DNA of 64,000 nucleotides from Sorangium cellulosum (lineage in GTDB: Bacteria > Myxococcota_A > Polyangia > Polyangiales > Polyangiaceae): positions 3,286,001-3,350,000 of the forward strand of contig NZ_CP012673.1 in the NCBI RefSeq assembly GCF_002950945.1, read 5' to 3'. Below, piece after piece: positions 33,894 through 41,983 of the stretch (positions within the stretch are counted from its first letter, which is position 1; every line of letters starts with the position of its first letter). The translations under genes and the position numbers were made by a program. Below the pieces are notes generated by a model that was given only the letters and a program-made list of their open reading frames with translations, searched no databases and was not told where the DNA came from.

Positions 33894-36317
33894 CTACCGC
33901 AGCACGTACGCCACGTAGCCCGCCTTGCCCCATCTGGTATAGGCTGCCCGCGTCCCCCTCGGGTTGAACGGTTCGTACCGGAAGAGCTCTACGAGTGCTG
34001 CTCCGCCGGGCACGGCGGCCTGGACCTGGGCCAGGCTGATCGGCGAGAGCTCGGCCTTGATCTCCGGGCTGCGGCGCCCGATCTCTGCTTCAAGCGTCTG
34101 CCGCTCGGCATCGAGGCGCGACATGTTCGCACGGTACTGCGCAAGCTGGCCGTTGTCGTAGTCCTTGGCAGACTGCCCCGGTCGTTGCTTCTCCGGCCCA
34201 CGCCACGTCAGCGAGCTCAACTCGGCGCTCACGCGGCTCAGCTTGTCGAGCAGCACGCGATCCTCGGCGCCGGCGCGACGGCGCAGCGCTGCGAGGGAGT
34301 GGGTCATCGCATCGAGCACGCGCCCCTTGCGGCGAAGGATCGTGGTCAGGGCGAGGCGCCTCGCCGCAACGTTGGCGAATGCAGATTGGACATGCAGGGA
34401 AGCGGCGATGTGCGTGCTTGCTCGGAGGGTCGCCATGTAGGCGCGTTTCTGTTCGTCCGCTCCGGTGGTCAGCAGGATGGCCGCGTTGCGATCTTCGATG
34501 TTCGCGGCCTGCTCGGTCATCCGGAGCGCTCCAGGAGCATCGCCGCGCGCCTGGTGCAGTACCGCAAGGTTGTAGAGCGCCGTCGCCATATCGGGATGTT
34601 CTCTGCCAAGCGTCTTCTCAAAGATTCCGAGCGCTCGCTTGTAGAGCGGCTCCGCTCTCGCGTAGTCTCCTTTCGTATAGTACAGCGCGGCGAGGTTGTT
34701 GAGCGCCGTGGCCACATCGGGATGTTCTCTACCCAGCGCCTTCTCTCGAGTTCCGAGCGCTCGCTTGTAGAGCGGCTCCGCTCTCGCATAGTCTCCTTTC
34801 GTGTGATACAGCAAGGCGAGGTTGCTGAGCGACGTCGCCACCTGCGGATGTTCGCGCCCGAGCGCCTTCTCTTGGATTCCGAGCGCTTGCTGGTGGAGCG
34901 CCTCCGCTCTCGCATGATCTCCTTCTGTGTTGTACAGCGCGGCGAGGTTGTTGAGCGCCGTCGCCACGTCGGTATGCTCGCGCCCGAACGCCTTCTCTAG
35001 GATTCCGAGCGCTTGCTGGTAGAGCGGCTCCGCTCTCGCATAGTCTCCTTTCGTGTGGTACAGCGCGGCGAGGTTGTTGAGCGCCGTCGCCACTTCGGGA
35101 TGCTCGCGCCCGAGCGCCTTCTCTTGGATTCCGAGCGCTTGCTGGTAGAGCGGCTCCGCTCTCGCATAGTCTCCTTTCGTGTGGTACAGCAGGGCGAGGT
35201 TGCTGAGTGCCGTTGCCACCCGGGGGTGTTCGCGCCCGAGCGCCTTCTCTAGGATTCCGAGCGCTTGGTGGTAGAGCGGCTCCGCGCTCGCGTAGTCTCC
35301 TTTTGTGTCATACAGCTCGGCGAGGTTGTTGAGCGCCGTTGCCACATTGGGGTGTTCGCGCCCGAGCGCCTTCTCTAGGATTCCGAGCGCTTGGTGGTAG
35401 AGCGGCTCCGCTCTCGCGTAGTCTCCTTTTGTATTGTACAGCTCGGCGAGGTTGTTGAACGACATCGCCACATCGGGATGTTCGCGTCCGAACGCCTTCT
35501 CTTGGATTCCGAGCGCTTGGTGGTAGAGCGGCTCCGCTCTCGCGTAGTCTCCTTTCGTCTTGTACAGCTCGGCGAGGTTGTTGAGCGCCGTTGCCACATC
35601 GGGATGTTCGCGTCCGAGCGCCTTCTCTTGGATTCCGAGCGCTTGGTGGTAGAGCGGCTCCGCTCTCGCGTAGTCTCCTTTCGTCTTGTACAGCGCGGCG
35701 AGGTTGTTGAGCGACATCGCCACATCGGGATGTTCGCGTCCGAGCGCCTTCTCTTGGATTCCGAGCGCTCGCTGGTAGAGCGGCTCCGCTCTCGCGTAGT
35801 CTCCTGTCGTGTGGTACAGCTCGGCGAGGTTGTTGAGCGACGTCGCCACCTGGGGATGTTCTGCACCCAGCGCCTTCTCTAGTATTCCGAGCGCTTGGTG
35901 GTAGAGCGGCTCCGCTCTCGCGTAGTCTCCTTTCGTGTAGTACAGCAAGGCGAGGTTGTTGAGCGACGTCGCCACCTGGGGATGTTCTGCACCCAGCGCC
36001 TTCTCTCGGAGAGCGACCACGCGTTCCGCGAACGGGATAGCCGCATCGAAGCGCCCCTGGCCATAGAGGGCCACGACGTCACGGTTGAGCCGCTCAGCCT
36101 CCTTCAGCCCATCCGCCGATGGCGTGGCACCCTGCGCATGGCCCCCGCGCGGCACGAGGAGCAGCGCCGCCAGCACCAGGAGCCCCGTGGTGGCCCACCA
36201 GCGCGCTCGCCACTGGCCGCCCGCTGCATTCGCCCGCGGTCCGCCCATCCCGCCTCCCGCGCCGCACGGTCGCCTCCCGCTCTCGCGCACCGCCGACGCT
36301 CCCGGGTCAAGTCGCAT
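33894..36317 (-). CDS. N-terminal TPR part of split TPR-CHAT gene (copy 4), ends at in-frame TAG
   Basis: 807 residues from ATG 36317 (GGAGGAAAG 5 nt upstream) to TAG at 33896-33894. Order: Arg/Gly leader, signal peptide (WATTGLLVLAALLLVPRGGHAQG), about twelve highly regular 42-residue TPRs (EHPDVATALNNLAALYxTKGD), helical linker, and the first strands of the CHAT domain, ending AGYVAYVLR. In copies 1-3 the protein continues straight on with (R/H)(D/G)(G/D)(E/D)ITWA; here the codon is TAG where a CAG or CGG would fit, after which homology continues unbroken (SGDIAWADLGEAERIEDAVG). One nonsense change, or a base-calling error, explains the split. If real, the product is an exported TPR protein without protease. 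Confidence 0.75.
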   Translation of the reverse strand: MRLDPGASAVRESGRRPCGAGGGMGGPRANAAGGQWRARWWATTGLLVLAALLLVPRGGHAQGATPSADGLKEAERLNRDVVALYGQGRFDAAIPFAERVVALREKALGAEHPQVATSLNNLALLYYTKGDYARAEPLYHQALGILEKALGAEHPQVATSLNNLAELYHTTGDYARAEPLYQRALGIQEKALGREHPDVAMSLNNLAALYKTKGDYARAEPLYHQALGIQEKALGREHPDVATALNNLAELYKTKGDYARAEPLYHQALGIQEKAFGREHPDVAMSFNNLAELYNTKGDYARAEPLYHQALGILEKALGREHPNVATALNNLAELYDTKGDYASAEPLYHQALGILEKALGREHPRVATALSNLALLYHTKGDYARAEPLYQQALGIQEKALGREHPEVATALNNLAALYHTKGDYARAEPLYQQALGILEKAFGREHTDVATALNNLAALYNTEGDHARAEALHQQALGIQEKALGREHPQVATSLSNLALLYHTKGDYARAEPLYKRALGTREKALGREHPDVATALNNLAALYYTKGDYARAEPLYKRALGIFEKTLGREHPDMATALYNLAVLHQARGDAPGALRMTEQAANIEDRNAAILLTTGADEQKRAYMATLRASTHIAASLHVQSAFANVAARRLALTTILRRKGRVLDAMTHSLAALRRRAGAEDRVLLDKLSRVSAELSSLTWRGPEKQRPGQSAKDYDNGQLAQYRANMSRLDAERQTLEAEIGRRSPEIKAELSPISLAQVQAAVPGGAALVELFRYEPFNPRGTRAAYTRWGKAGYVAYVLR
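34560..36020 (-). repeat. 126-bp tandem repeats coding the TPR array of copy 4
   Basis: About twelve units of 126 nt with words such as GCCTTCTCTTGGATTCCGAG and CTCTCGCGTAGTCTCCTTTC recurring with few changes. This is the most homogeneous repeat array in the window. Edges approximate. Confidence 0.78.
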
Positions 36318-36477
36318 TGGCCTTTCCTCCGCGCGAGGATTCCTCGACACCGCTCCAGGATGACCACTAAGGTATCCCCGCGCGCTGGCGCGCTGCAAGC
36401 TGCGTGCCGGGGCACGTCCGAGCGCAGCGAGCGCCCTGCTTGCCCCACCCCGCATTCGACCGTCGCCTCCATGCTTC

Positions 36478-36510
36478 CTGACACGTCAGGCGAAGCTGCT
36501 GACATGTCAG
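36478..36510. promoter_or_regulatory. paired CTGAC-type boxes upstream of TPR-CHAT copy 4
   Basis: CTGACACGTCAG (36478-36489) and the perfect palindrome CTGACATGTCAG (36499-36510), 21 bp apart, 161-193 bp upstream of ATG 36317. This is the best-preserved pair. Confidence 0.6.
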
Positions 36511-36839
36511 AGCCGGCCAGCCGGCGCCCTCCGGTCGTCCACGCCCCCGCACTCTCGCCTCGCGCCCACGTGTCTGCTGCGGCGAGCGCCCCAACCTCCC
36601 CGCCCTATCCCGCAACGACACGCATTCCTGAATGCGCTCCCGCGAAAGCGTCTCGCTCACCGAAACCAGCGCCGAAGCGAGGAAGCCGGCGCACGCGGCT
36701 CGGCCATACCCATGGGCTGCCGCGTCGCCGACCTGGAAGCGCAGCCGTCATGGCGGCCCGGAGGTGCGCAGGCCCGCCGGCACCCTCGCCAACGATCGGC
36801 ATCACAAGCGCGATCCAGGCGACAGACAGGATGCTTTGC

Positions 36840-37097
36840 ATGACGAATCGATGGCTCACATACCTGCTTCTCGGCTGCTCCTCGCTCGCCAGCTCCGGCC
36901 AGCTGGAGCCCACCAGGGCGATCCTGCGGACGAGGCATGCGAAGCGCTCCGGAAACAGCGGTGTCCAGACGATGGCGGGCCTCGCCACTCGCCACGCCAG
37001 CAACGCAAAATGGTGTGTTTCGCGCATCGTGAAAGCTAACGCTCGTCCCCGCCATCGTGAACGCCCGCGATGCAGCCAGGGCCCGCGGCCAGGATAA
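36840..37097 (+). CDS. doubtful short lipoprotein ORF or gene remnant
   Basis: 85 residues opening MTNRWLTYLLLGCSSLASSG, which looks like a signal peptide with lipobox. After residue 20 the reading is basic and unconvincing; another frame over the same DNA reads DPADEACEALRKQRCPDDGG, which looks more protein-like. This suggests a small lipoprotein gene damaged by a frameshift, or chance. Low confidence. Confidence 0.2.
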   Translation: MTNRWLTYLLLGCSSLASSGQLEPTRAILRTRHAKRSGNSGVQTMAGLATRHASNAKWCVSRIVKANARPRHRERPRCSQGPRPG

Positions 37098-37471
37098 GGG
37101 GCTTGGCCGGCTGGGCAGGGATCCCACTTGCGGGCGGCCCGGATTCCGTCAAGCGCCCGATTCATCTCGCATCCCGGAGGTGCCCTCTCGCGGAGCCCGG
37201 GCCCTGACGTGAGGGCACACGCTGCCGGGCGGACGTCATCGTCGTGCTGCTGGTCGGCGAGCAGCAGCGGCCCGCGATGGCGATCGTGGTCGAGGTACAG
37301 CTCGGCGTGGACCCGGACAAGCCTTACGTCTGGCCGGTGCTGGATCCGCCGCGCCGCAGTGATCAGCGACGACAGCGAGCTCCTCCCCACGACCGCTTCC
37401 TGAACGCGCTCCCCACGTCCTCTGGGCACACCCAGCGAGACAGCGAGAGAGACCGCCGTGCCCGGCCCGGT

Positions 37472-37567
37472 CATCAGGACACGCCACCCCGCCATCAGGA
37501 CACGCGACCCGCCCATCAGGACACGCCATCCGGTCATCAGGACACGCGCCCGCCCATCAGGACATCC
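37472..37567. repeat. 21-bp tandem repeats (CATCAGGACACGC core), five units
   Basis: CATCAGGACA begins at 37472, 37493, 37514, 37535 and (ending differently) 37555: period 21, 21, 21, 20. The core CATCAGGACACGC is constant and the 8-bp spacer varies, which argues for protein binding sites on one face of the helix and not a simple slippage array. It lies about 150-245 bp upstream of the gene at 37716. Confidence 0.6.
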
Positions 37568-37715
37568 CGCCGCCCCCCTCTCCCCGCCGGTTCCCTGCCG
37601 CTCGCGTCCGGATCGTGCGTCTGCTCTGGACGTCGTTTCGAGCGAACTCATCTTCGCCGCTCCGCGTCGCGTCCGAGGGGCCGCGACATGGAGGAGGAGG
37701 GATCAAGCAATCGTC

Positions 37716-38573
37716 ATGGCAAAGCAGGGAAAGGACTACGATCGCTGGGTCAAGGTCGCCGCCGAGCAGGCGCGGACCGACAACCCGCTGAGCCTGCCGT
37801 ACGACGTCGCCGTGCGCGAGGCGGTCGCCGCCGCGGCGTTCGTGAAGAAGTACTGGGAGCCCGACGGCGATCGCCCGGGCCTCAAGCGCGTCAAGAACCG
37901 CCTGCCCGCTTCGAGCAGCGAGGAGCTGCTCTCCATCGTCCACGCCGTGCAGGAGGCGCAGACGCGGTTGCTCCTCATCGTCGACCCCGCCGTGGCCGAC
38001 GTCGGAGAACGCGCCCGGTTCGTGGTCGACGAGCTCGAGTCGGCGCTCGAATTCCTGCTCGACGACGACGTCGACGAGCCCGCCGACGCGCAGCTCGCGC
38101 GCATCAAGGAGTTCCACGCGCAGGACGGCCAGCGCTCCAGCGCCCTCTCCCAGGCGCTCCGCGATTACGCGGGGCTCGCGGAGTCGCTCAAGGATCGCCT
38201 CGTCGAGGCCGACGAGGAGTTCGACGTCCGCCTCATCCTCGAGGCCCGGAAGCTCGCGGACGACCTGCAACGGCGAACCCTGGAGACGATCCCCGAAGGC
38301 GGCACCTCGGCCGCGGCGACCACGATCCGCAACCAGCTCCTGCATCTCATGCTCGAGCGCGTCGGCGCCATCCGGAAGACGGCGGCGCACGTCTTCCGCC
38401 GCCATCCGGAGATCGTCCGCGAGGTCACGAGCGCCTACGAGCGGCGCCGCCGCGCGGCAACGCGGCGGGAGAAGGCCCGCAAGGCCGCGGAGAGCAAGCC
38501 GGTCGAAAACTGGACGGGGGCGGTGCCTCCGCCCGCCGCGCCCGCGAGCCCGACCGGCGCTCAGCCCTCGTGA
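37716..38573 (+). CDS. hypothetical cytoplasmic helical protein
   Basis: 285 residues starting MAKQGKDYDRWVKVAAEQAR. No signal peptide or membrane helix. It is rich in Ala, Glu, Arg and Leu with heptad-like stretches (ELESALEFLLDDDVDEPAD; LILEARKLADDLQRRTLETI), so mainly alpha-helical, probably a coiled coil; the last 40 residues are Lys/Ala/Pro-rich and disordered. I recognise no family. The frame is open upstream through the 21-bp repeats, but ATG 37716 is preferred because GGAGGAGGAGG lies about 18 nt before it and coding bias begins here. No partner gene is close. Confidence 0.6.
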   Translation: MAKQGKDYDRWVKVAAEQARTDNPLSLPYDVAVREAVAAAAFVKKYWEPDGDRPGLKRVKNRLPASSSEELLSIVHAVQEAQTRLLLIVDPAVADVGERARFVVDELESALEFLLDDDVDEPADAQLARIKEFHAQDGQRSSALSQALRDYAGLAESLKDRLVEADEEFDVRLILEARKLADDLQRRTLETIPEGGTSAAATTIRNQLLHLMLERVGAIRKTAAHVFRRHPEIVREVTSAYERRRRAATRREKARKAAESKPVENWTGAVPPPAAPASPTGAQPS

Positions 38574-38726
38574 GCCCGGCTCCGCCCGCGCCGCGCTCTC
38601 GTTCCGCTTCCGCGGTGCGTCCACTTTCCGTGACAATCTGACAACGGCCGCCTTGCCAGCTGCACCTCGCCGTCGGTGCTCCCGGCCGCTTGCGTCCCGC
38701 GCGCGGCGGGCGCAACCCTCGGGCCC

Positions 38727-40334
38727 ATGCAGATCCGCGCGCGTCATCCGTCGCCTCCGCGCTCCGCCCGACCGATCGTGGCGGCCGCGGCCGCGGCCCT
38801 CTCCGTCTCCGTGCCGCTGGTCGCGCCGGCGGCGCCGCCGCAGGCCGCACCTGCAGCGGCACCGCAGGCGGCGCCGAAGCCCGCAGCCGCAGCGGCACCG
38901 CAGGCCGCGCCGGCGCCGGCCGCACCAAAGCCCGCCGCAGCCGCTGCGCCGGCCGCACCAAAGCCCACCCCAGCCGCTGCGCCGGCCGCTCCGAAAGCCG
39001 CCCCTGCCGCTTCGCCCGCCGCCCCTCAGGCCGCCCCCCCGCCGAAGCTCAACGTCCCCTTCACCAAGTACGCCCTCAAGAACGGCCTCACCGTCATCCT
39101 CCACGAGGACCACGCCCTGCCGACCGTCGCCGTGAACCTCATGGTCAAGGTCGGCTCGCGGTTCGAGGAGCCGGGGCGCACCGGCTTCGCGCACCTGTTC
39201 GAGCACCTCATGTTCATGGGCACGCGACGTGTCCCCACGAAGCAGTTCGACGCGTGGATGGAGGCGGAGGGCGGCTGGAACAACGCGTGGACCAGCGAGG
39301 ACCGGACCGACTACTACGAGGTCGCGCCGGCCCACGCGCTGCCGCTGCTGCTCTGGCTCGAGGCCGACCGGTTCTCGTCGCTCGCCGACAGCATGGACCA
39401 GGCGAAGCTCAACGCGCAGCGCGACGTCGTGCGGAACGAGCGCCGCCAGACGAGCGAGAACGAGCCCTACGGCAAGGTCGATCTCCTCCTGCCCTCGCTG
39501 CTCTACCCGAAAGGACACCCCTACCACCACCCGGTGATCGGCTCGCACGAGGACCTCCAGGCCGCGACCGTCGGCGACGTGACCGCGTTCTTCCGGCGAT
39601 GGTACGTGCCGAACAACGTGTCCCTCGTCGTGGCGGGCGACCTCGATCCGCAGAAGACACGCGACCTCATCGAGCGGTACCTCGGCGGCATCCCGGGGCA
39701 GCCCGTCCCCGCCCCGGCCGCGCCCCCGCCCGTGAAGCTGAACGGGATCGTGCGGGAGACGATCGAGGACAACGTGAACCTCCCCAAGGTCGTCATGGCC
39801 TGGCACAGCCCTGCCCGCTTCGCGCCGGGCGACGCCGACCTCGACCTGCTCGCCACCGTGCTCCAAGAAGGCAAGGCGAGCCGCCTCTACAAGGCGCTCA
39901 TCTACGACATGCCGCTCGCCCAGGAGGTGCGCGCGTACCAGAGCTCCAGCGACCTCGGGTCGACCTTCCTCGTCGAGGCGATCGCGCGGCCGGGCGTGCG
40001 GCTCGAGAAGCTCGAGGCCGCCATCGACGACCAGCTCGCGAAGGTGCGCGACGCCCGGGTGAGCCGCGAGGAGCTCGACCGGGCCAAGAACCAGTACGAG
40101 ACCGCCTTCGTGACCGCGCTCGAGTCGGTCAACGCGCGGGCCAGGATGCTCAACCAGTACGAGACGTGGACAGGCGACCCCGGGTTCGTCGAGCAGGACC
40201 TGAAGCGGTACCGCGACGCGACCGCGGAGTCGCTCCAGACCTACGCGAAGAGCACGCTCGACCCGAACGCGCGGGTGATCCTGCGCGTCGTGCCCAAGGG
40301 AAGCGACGAGGCGAAGAAGGCGGTGACGAAATGA
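38727..40334 (+). CDS. M16-family zinc metalloprotease, catalytic subunit
   Basis: 535 residues. A signal peptide (IVAAAAAALSVSVPLVAPAAP) is followed by about 80 residues of Ala/Pro-rich low complexity (units like APKPAAAAAPQ), then an M16 peptidase domain pair. The inverted zinc motif HxxEH is present as HLFEH (His156, Glu159, His160), with the further ligand Glu near residue 238 in VVRNERRQTSENEPYG, so it should be active. The second half contains the inactive M16 C domain. Probably periplasmic. Its stop overlaps the start of the second M16 gene as ATGA, so the two subunits are made together. The start ATG has no clear ribosome binding site; a shorter start is possible. Substrate unknown. 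Confidence 0.85.
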   Translation: MQIRARHPSPPRSARPIVAAAAAALSVSVPLVAPAAPPQAAPAAAPQAAPKPAAAAAPQAAPAPAAPKPAAAAAPAAPKPTPAAAPAAPKAAPAASPAAPQAAPPPKLNVPFTKYALKNGLTVILHEDHALPTVAVNLMVKVGSRFEEPGRTGFAHLFEHLMFMGTRRVPTKQFDAWMEAEGGWNNAWTSEDRTDYYEVAPAHALPLLLWLEADRFSSLADSMDQAKLNAQRDVVRNERRQTSENEPYGKVDLLLPSLLYPKGHPYHHPVIGSHEDLQAATVGDVTAFFRRWYVPNNVSLVVAGDLDPQKTRDLIERYLGGIPGQPVPAPAAPPPVKLNGIVRETIEDNVNLPKVVMAWHSPARFAPGDADLDLLATVLQEGKASRLYKALIYDMPLAQEVRAYQSSSDLGSTFLVEAIARPGVRLEKLEAAIDDQLAKVRDARVSREELDRAKNQYETAFVTALESVNARARMLNQYETWTGDPGFVEQDLKRYRDATAESLQTYAKSTLDPNARVILRVVPKGSDEAKKAVTK

Positions 40335-41920
40335 GAGCGAGACACGGTCTGGCGATGAACGCGGCGACGATCGCGCTGCTCGGCGCCGCGGCCCTCGGCT
40401 GCGGCGAGCCGAAGGCGCCGGCGCGGCCCGCGGCCCGGACGGCGCCGGCGCGGCCCGCGGCGGCGGCCGCCGCCCAAGAGGCCGATCCGCTCGGGCCCAA
40501 GCCGGAGCTGCCGGAGCCGCAGCCGTTCACGCCGCCGTCGCCCGTGGTGCTCGACGGGCCGAACGGCGCGAAGGTGTGGCTGCTCGAGCGGCGCGCGCTG
40601 CCGATGGTGTCCGTGACCATCGCCGTCCCCTCGGGATCGGCGGACGACCCCAGGGGCGCGGCGGGGCTCGCCCACATCACGGCGGACATGCTCGACGAGG
40701 GCGCCGGGCAGCGGAGCGCGGTGGAGCTGTCCAGCGCGATCAACGACCTCGGCGCGACCGTCTCGGTCGGCGCGCGGGCGGACGGGAGCCTCGCGACCCT
40801 CTCCGTGCTGAAGAAGAACTTCGCGAAGGCGTTCTCCCTCCTGGCCGACGTGGTCGCGCGGCCGCGGCTCGAGGCGAAGGAGTGGAAGCGCGTCAGCGAG
40901 CTCTGGCAGAACGACCTCAGGAAACGCGGCGACGATCCGGCGCGGGTCTCGCTCCTGGTCTCGATGGCGGCGCTCTACGGGCCGGGCACGCCGTACGGGC
41001 ACCCCGTCGAGGGGCTGCTCGCGGACGCCGGGACGATCGGGCTGCCGGCCGTGAAGGCGTTCTACAAAACGGCGTGGCGCCCCGATCGCGCGGTGATCGC
41101 CGTGGTCGGCGACGTCGGGCGGGACGAGGTGATGCAGGTCGTCTCGCGCGAGCTCGGCACCTGGTCGGCCCCGAAGGGCGCGGCCGGAGCAGCGGCGCCG
41201 GCCCCGAAGGGCGCGGCGACCGCCGCGGCAGGGGCGCAGGCGGGCGCGGCGGGCGCGAGCGCCGCGCCGTCGTGGAGACCGCCGCGGCTGGTGCTCGTCG
41301 ACCGGCCCGGGGCGCCGCAGTCGGTGATCGCGGTCGTGCGGGAAGGGGTCGCCGCGAGCGATCCGCGGCGGCCGCTGCTCCAGCTGATCAACACCGCGCT
41401 CGGAGGCTCGTTCACGTCGCGCCTGAACCAGAACCTGCGCGAGGACCACGGCTGGTCGTACGGCGCGTCGTCGGCGTTCACCGAGGTGAAGCAGCAAGGC
41501 GCCTTCATGGCGCGCGCGTCCGTGGTCGCCGAGGCGACCGGGCCCGCGCTCAAGGAGATGCTCGCCGAGCTCGCGAAGATGGCCGACTCGGGGCTGACCC
41601 AGGGCGAGCTCGCGAAGGTGCAGGCGCAGGACCGCGCGGACCTCGTGGCGGCCTACGAGACGATGAGCCGCACCTCCCTGCGCTTCGGGACGCTGGCGCG
41701 GCTCGGGCTCCCGGAGACGTTCGACGTGAGCGCGAGCCAGGCGCGCCAGAAGGCGACGCTGGCCGGCCTCGCGGAGCTCGCGAGGGCGGTGGACCCCAAG
41801 GGGGCGACCCTCGTGGTGGTCGGGCCGCGGCAGGAGATCTTGCCGCAGCTCCAGGCGATCGGCCTGGGCGAGCCGGAGGCGTGGGACGTCGAGGGACAGC
41901 CGATCCAGGCGAAGAAGTAG
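40331..41920 (+). CDS. M16-family peptidase-like non-catalytic subunit, lipoprotein
   Basis: 529 residues, ATGA-coupled to the catalytic subunit. Signal peptide with lipobox (LLGAAALGCGE), Ala/Pro linker, then the M16 fold. At the zinc site the sequence is LAHITADML: the second His and the Glu of HxxEH are lost, so it cannot bind zinc normally. Near residue 365 it keeps the partner-subunit motif FTSRLNQNLREDHGWSYG, the Arg/Tyr pair that in bacterial M16 heterodimers helps bind the substrate. This is the usual arrangement of active and helper subunits. Location: membrane-anchored, periplasmic side. A second Ala/Gly/Pro linker (about 280-310) joins the two halves. Confidence 0.85.
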   Translation: MRARHGLAMNAATIALLGAAALGCGEPKAPARPAARTAPARPAAAAAAQEADPLGPKPELPEPQPFTPPSPVVLDGPNGAKVWLLERRALPMVSVTIAVPSGSADDPRGAAGLAHITADMLDEGAGQRSAVELSSAINDLGATVSVGARADGSLATLSVLKKNFAKAFSLLADVVARPRLEAKEWKRVSELWQNDLRKRGDDPARVSLLVSMAALYGPGTPYGHPVEGLLADAGTIGLPAVKAFYKTAWRPDRAVIAVVGDVGRDEVMQVVSRELGTWSAPKGAAGAAAPAPKGAATAAAGAQAGAAGASAAPSWRPPRLVLVDRPGAPQSVIAVVREGVAASDPRRPLLQLINTALGGSFTSRLNQNLREDHGWSYGASSAFTEVKQQGAFMARASVVAEATGPALKEMLAELAKMADSGLTQGELAKVQAQDRADLVAAYETMSRTSLRFGTLARLGLPETFDVSASQARQKATLAGLAELARAVDPKGATLVVVGPRQEILPQLQAIGLGEPEAWDVEGQPIQAKK

Positions 41921-41931
41921 CGCCGGTGCGA

Positions 41932-41968
41932 CGCCCGTCCTCGCCGCCAAGGGGGGCGAGGACGGGCG
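41932..41968. terminator. bidirectional hairpin between convergent genes
   Basis: CGCCCGTCCTCGCC (41932-41945) and its exact reverse complement (41955-41968) form a 14-bp stem with a 9-nt loop. It lies 12 bp after the M16 stop and 16 bp after the stop of the convergent lipoprotein gene. There is no T-run, as is common in very GC-rich genomes. Confidence 0.65.
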
Positions 41969-41983
41969 GCCGCCGGCGGAGCT

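Larger units (their letters stand above)
36318..37715. other. gene-poor region, about 1.4 kb
   Basis: Between TPR-CHAT copy 4 and the gene at 37716. The first 200 bp hold the promoter region and CTGAC boxes. From about 36520 to 37460 third-position GC bias is weak in all frames, so I see no secure gene, only a possible short lipoprotein reading (36840-37097). The 21-bp tandem repeats at 37472-37567 lie near its right end. Confidence 0.45.

Noticed and set aside
30560..36020. CRISPR-like appearance of regularly spaced repeats
   Set aside because: The period is 126 bp, the whole unit is coding, and it translates into 42-residue TPRs without unique spacers.
36605..37651. Minus-strand 348-codon frame in the gene-poor region
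   Set aside because: No ribosome binding site, no domain, and the first part is only a reading of the 21-bp tandem repeats.
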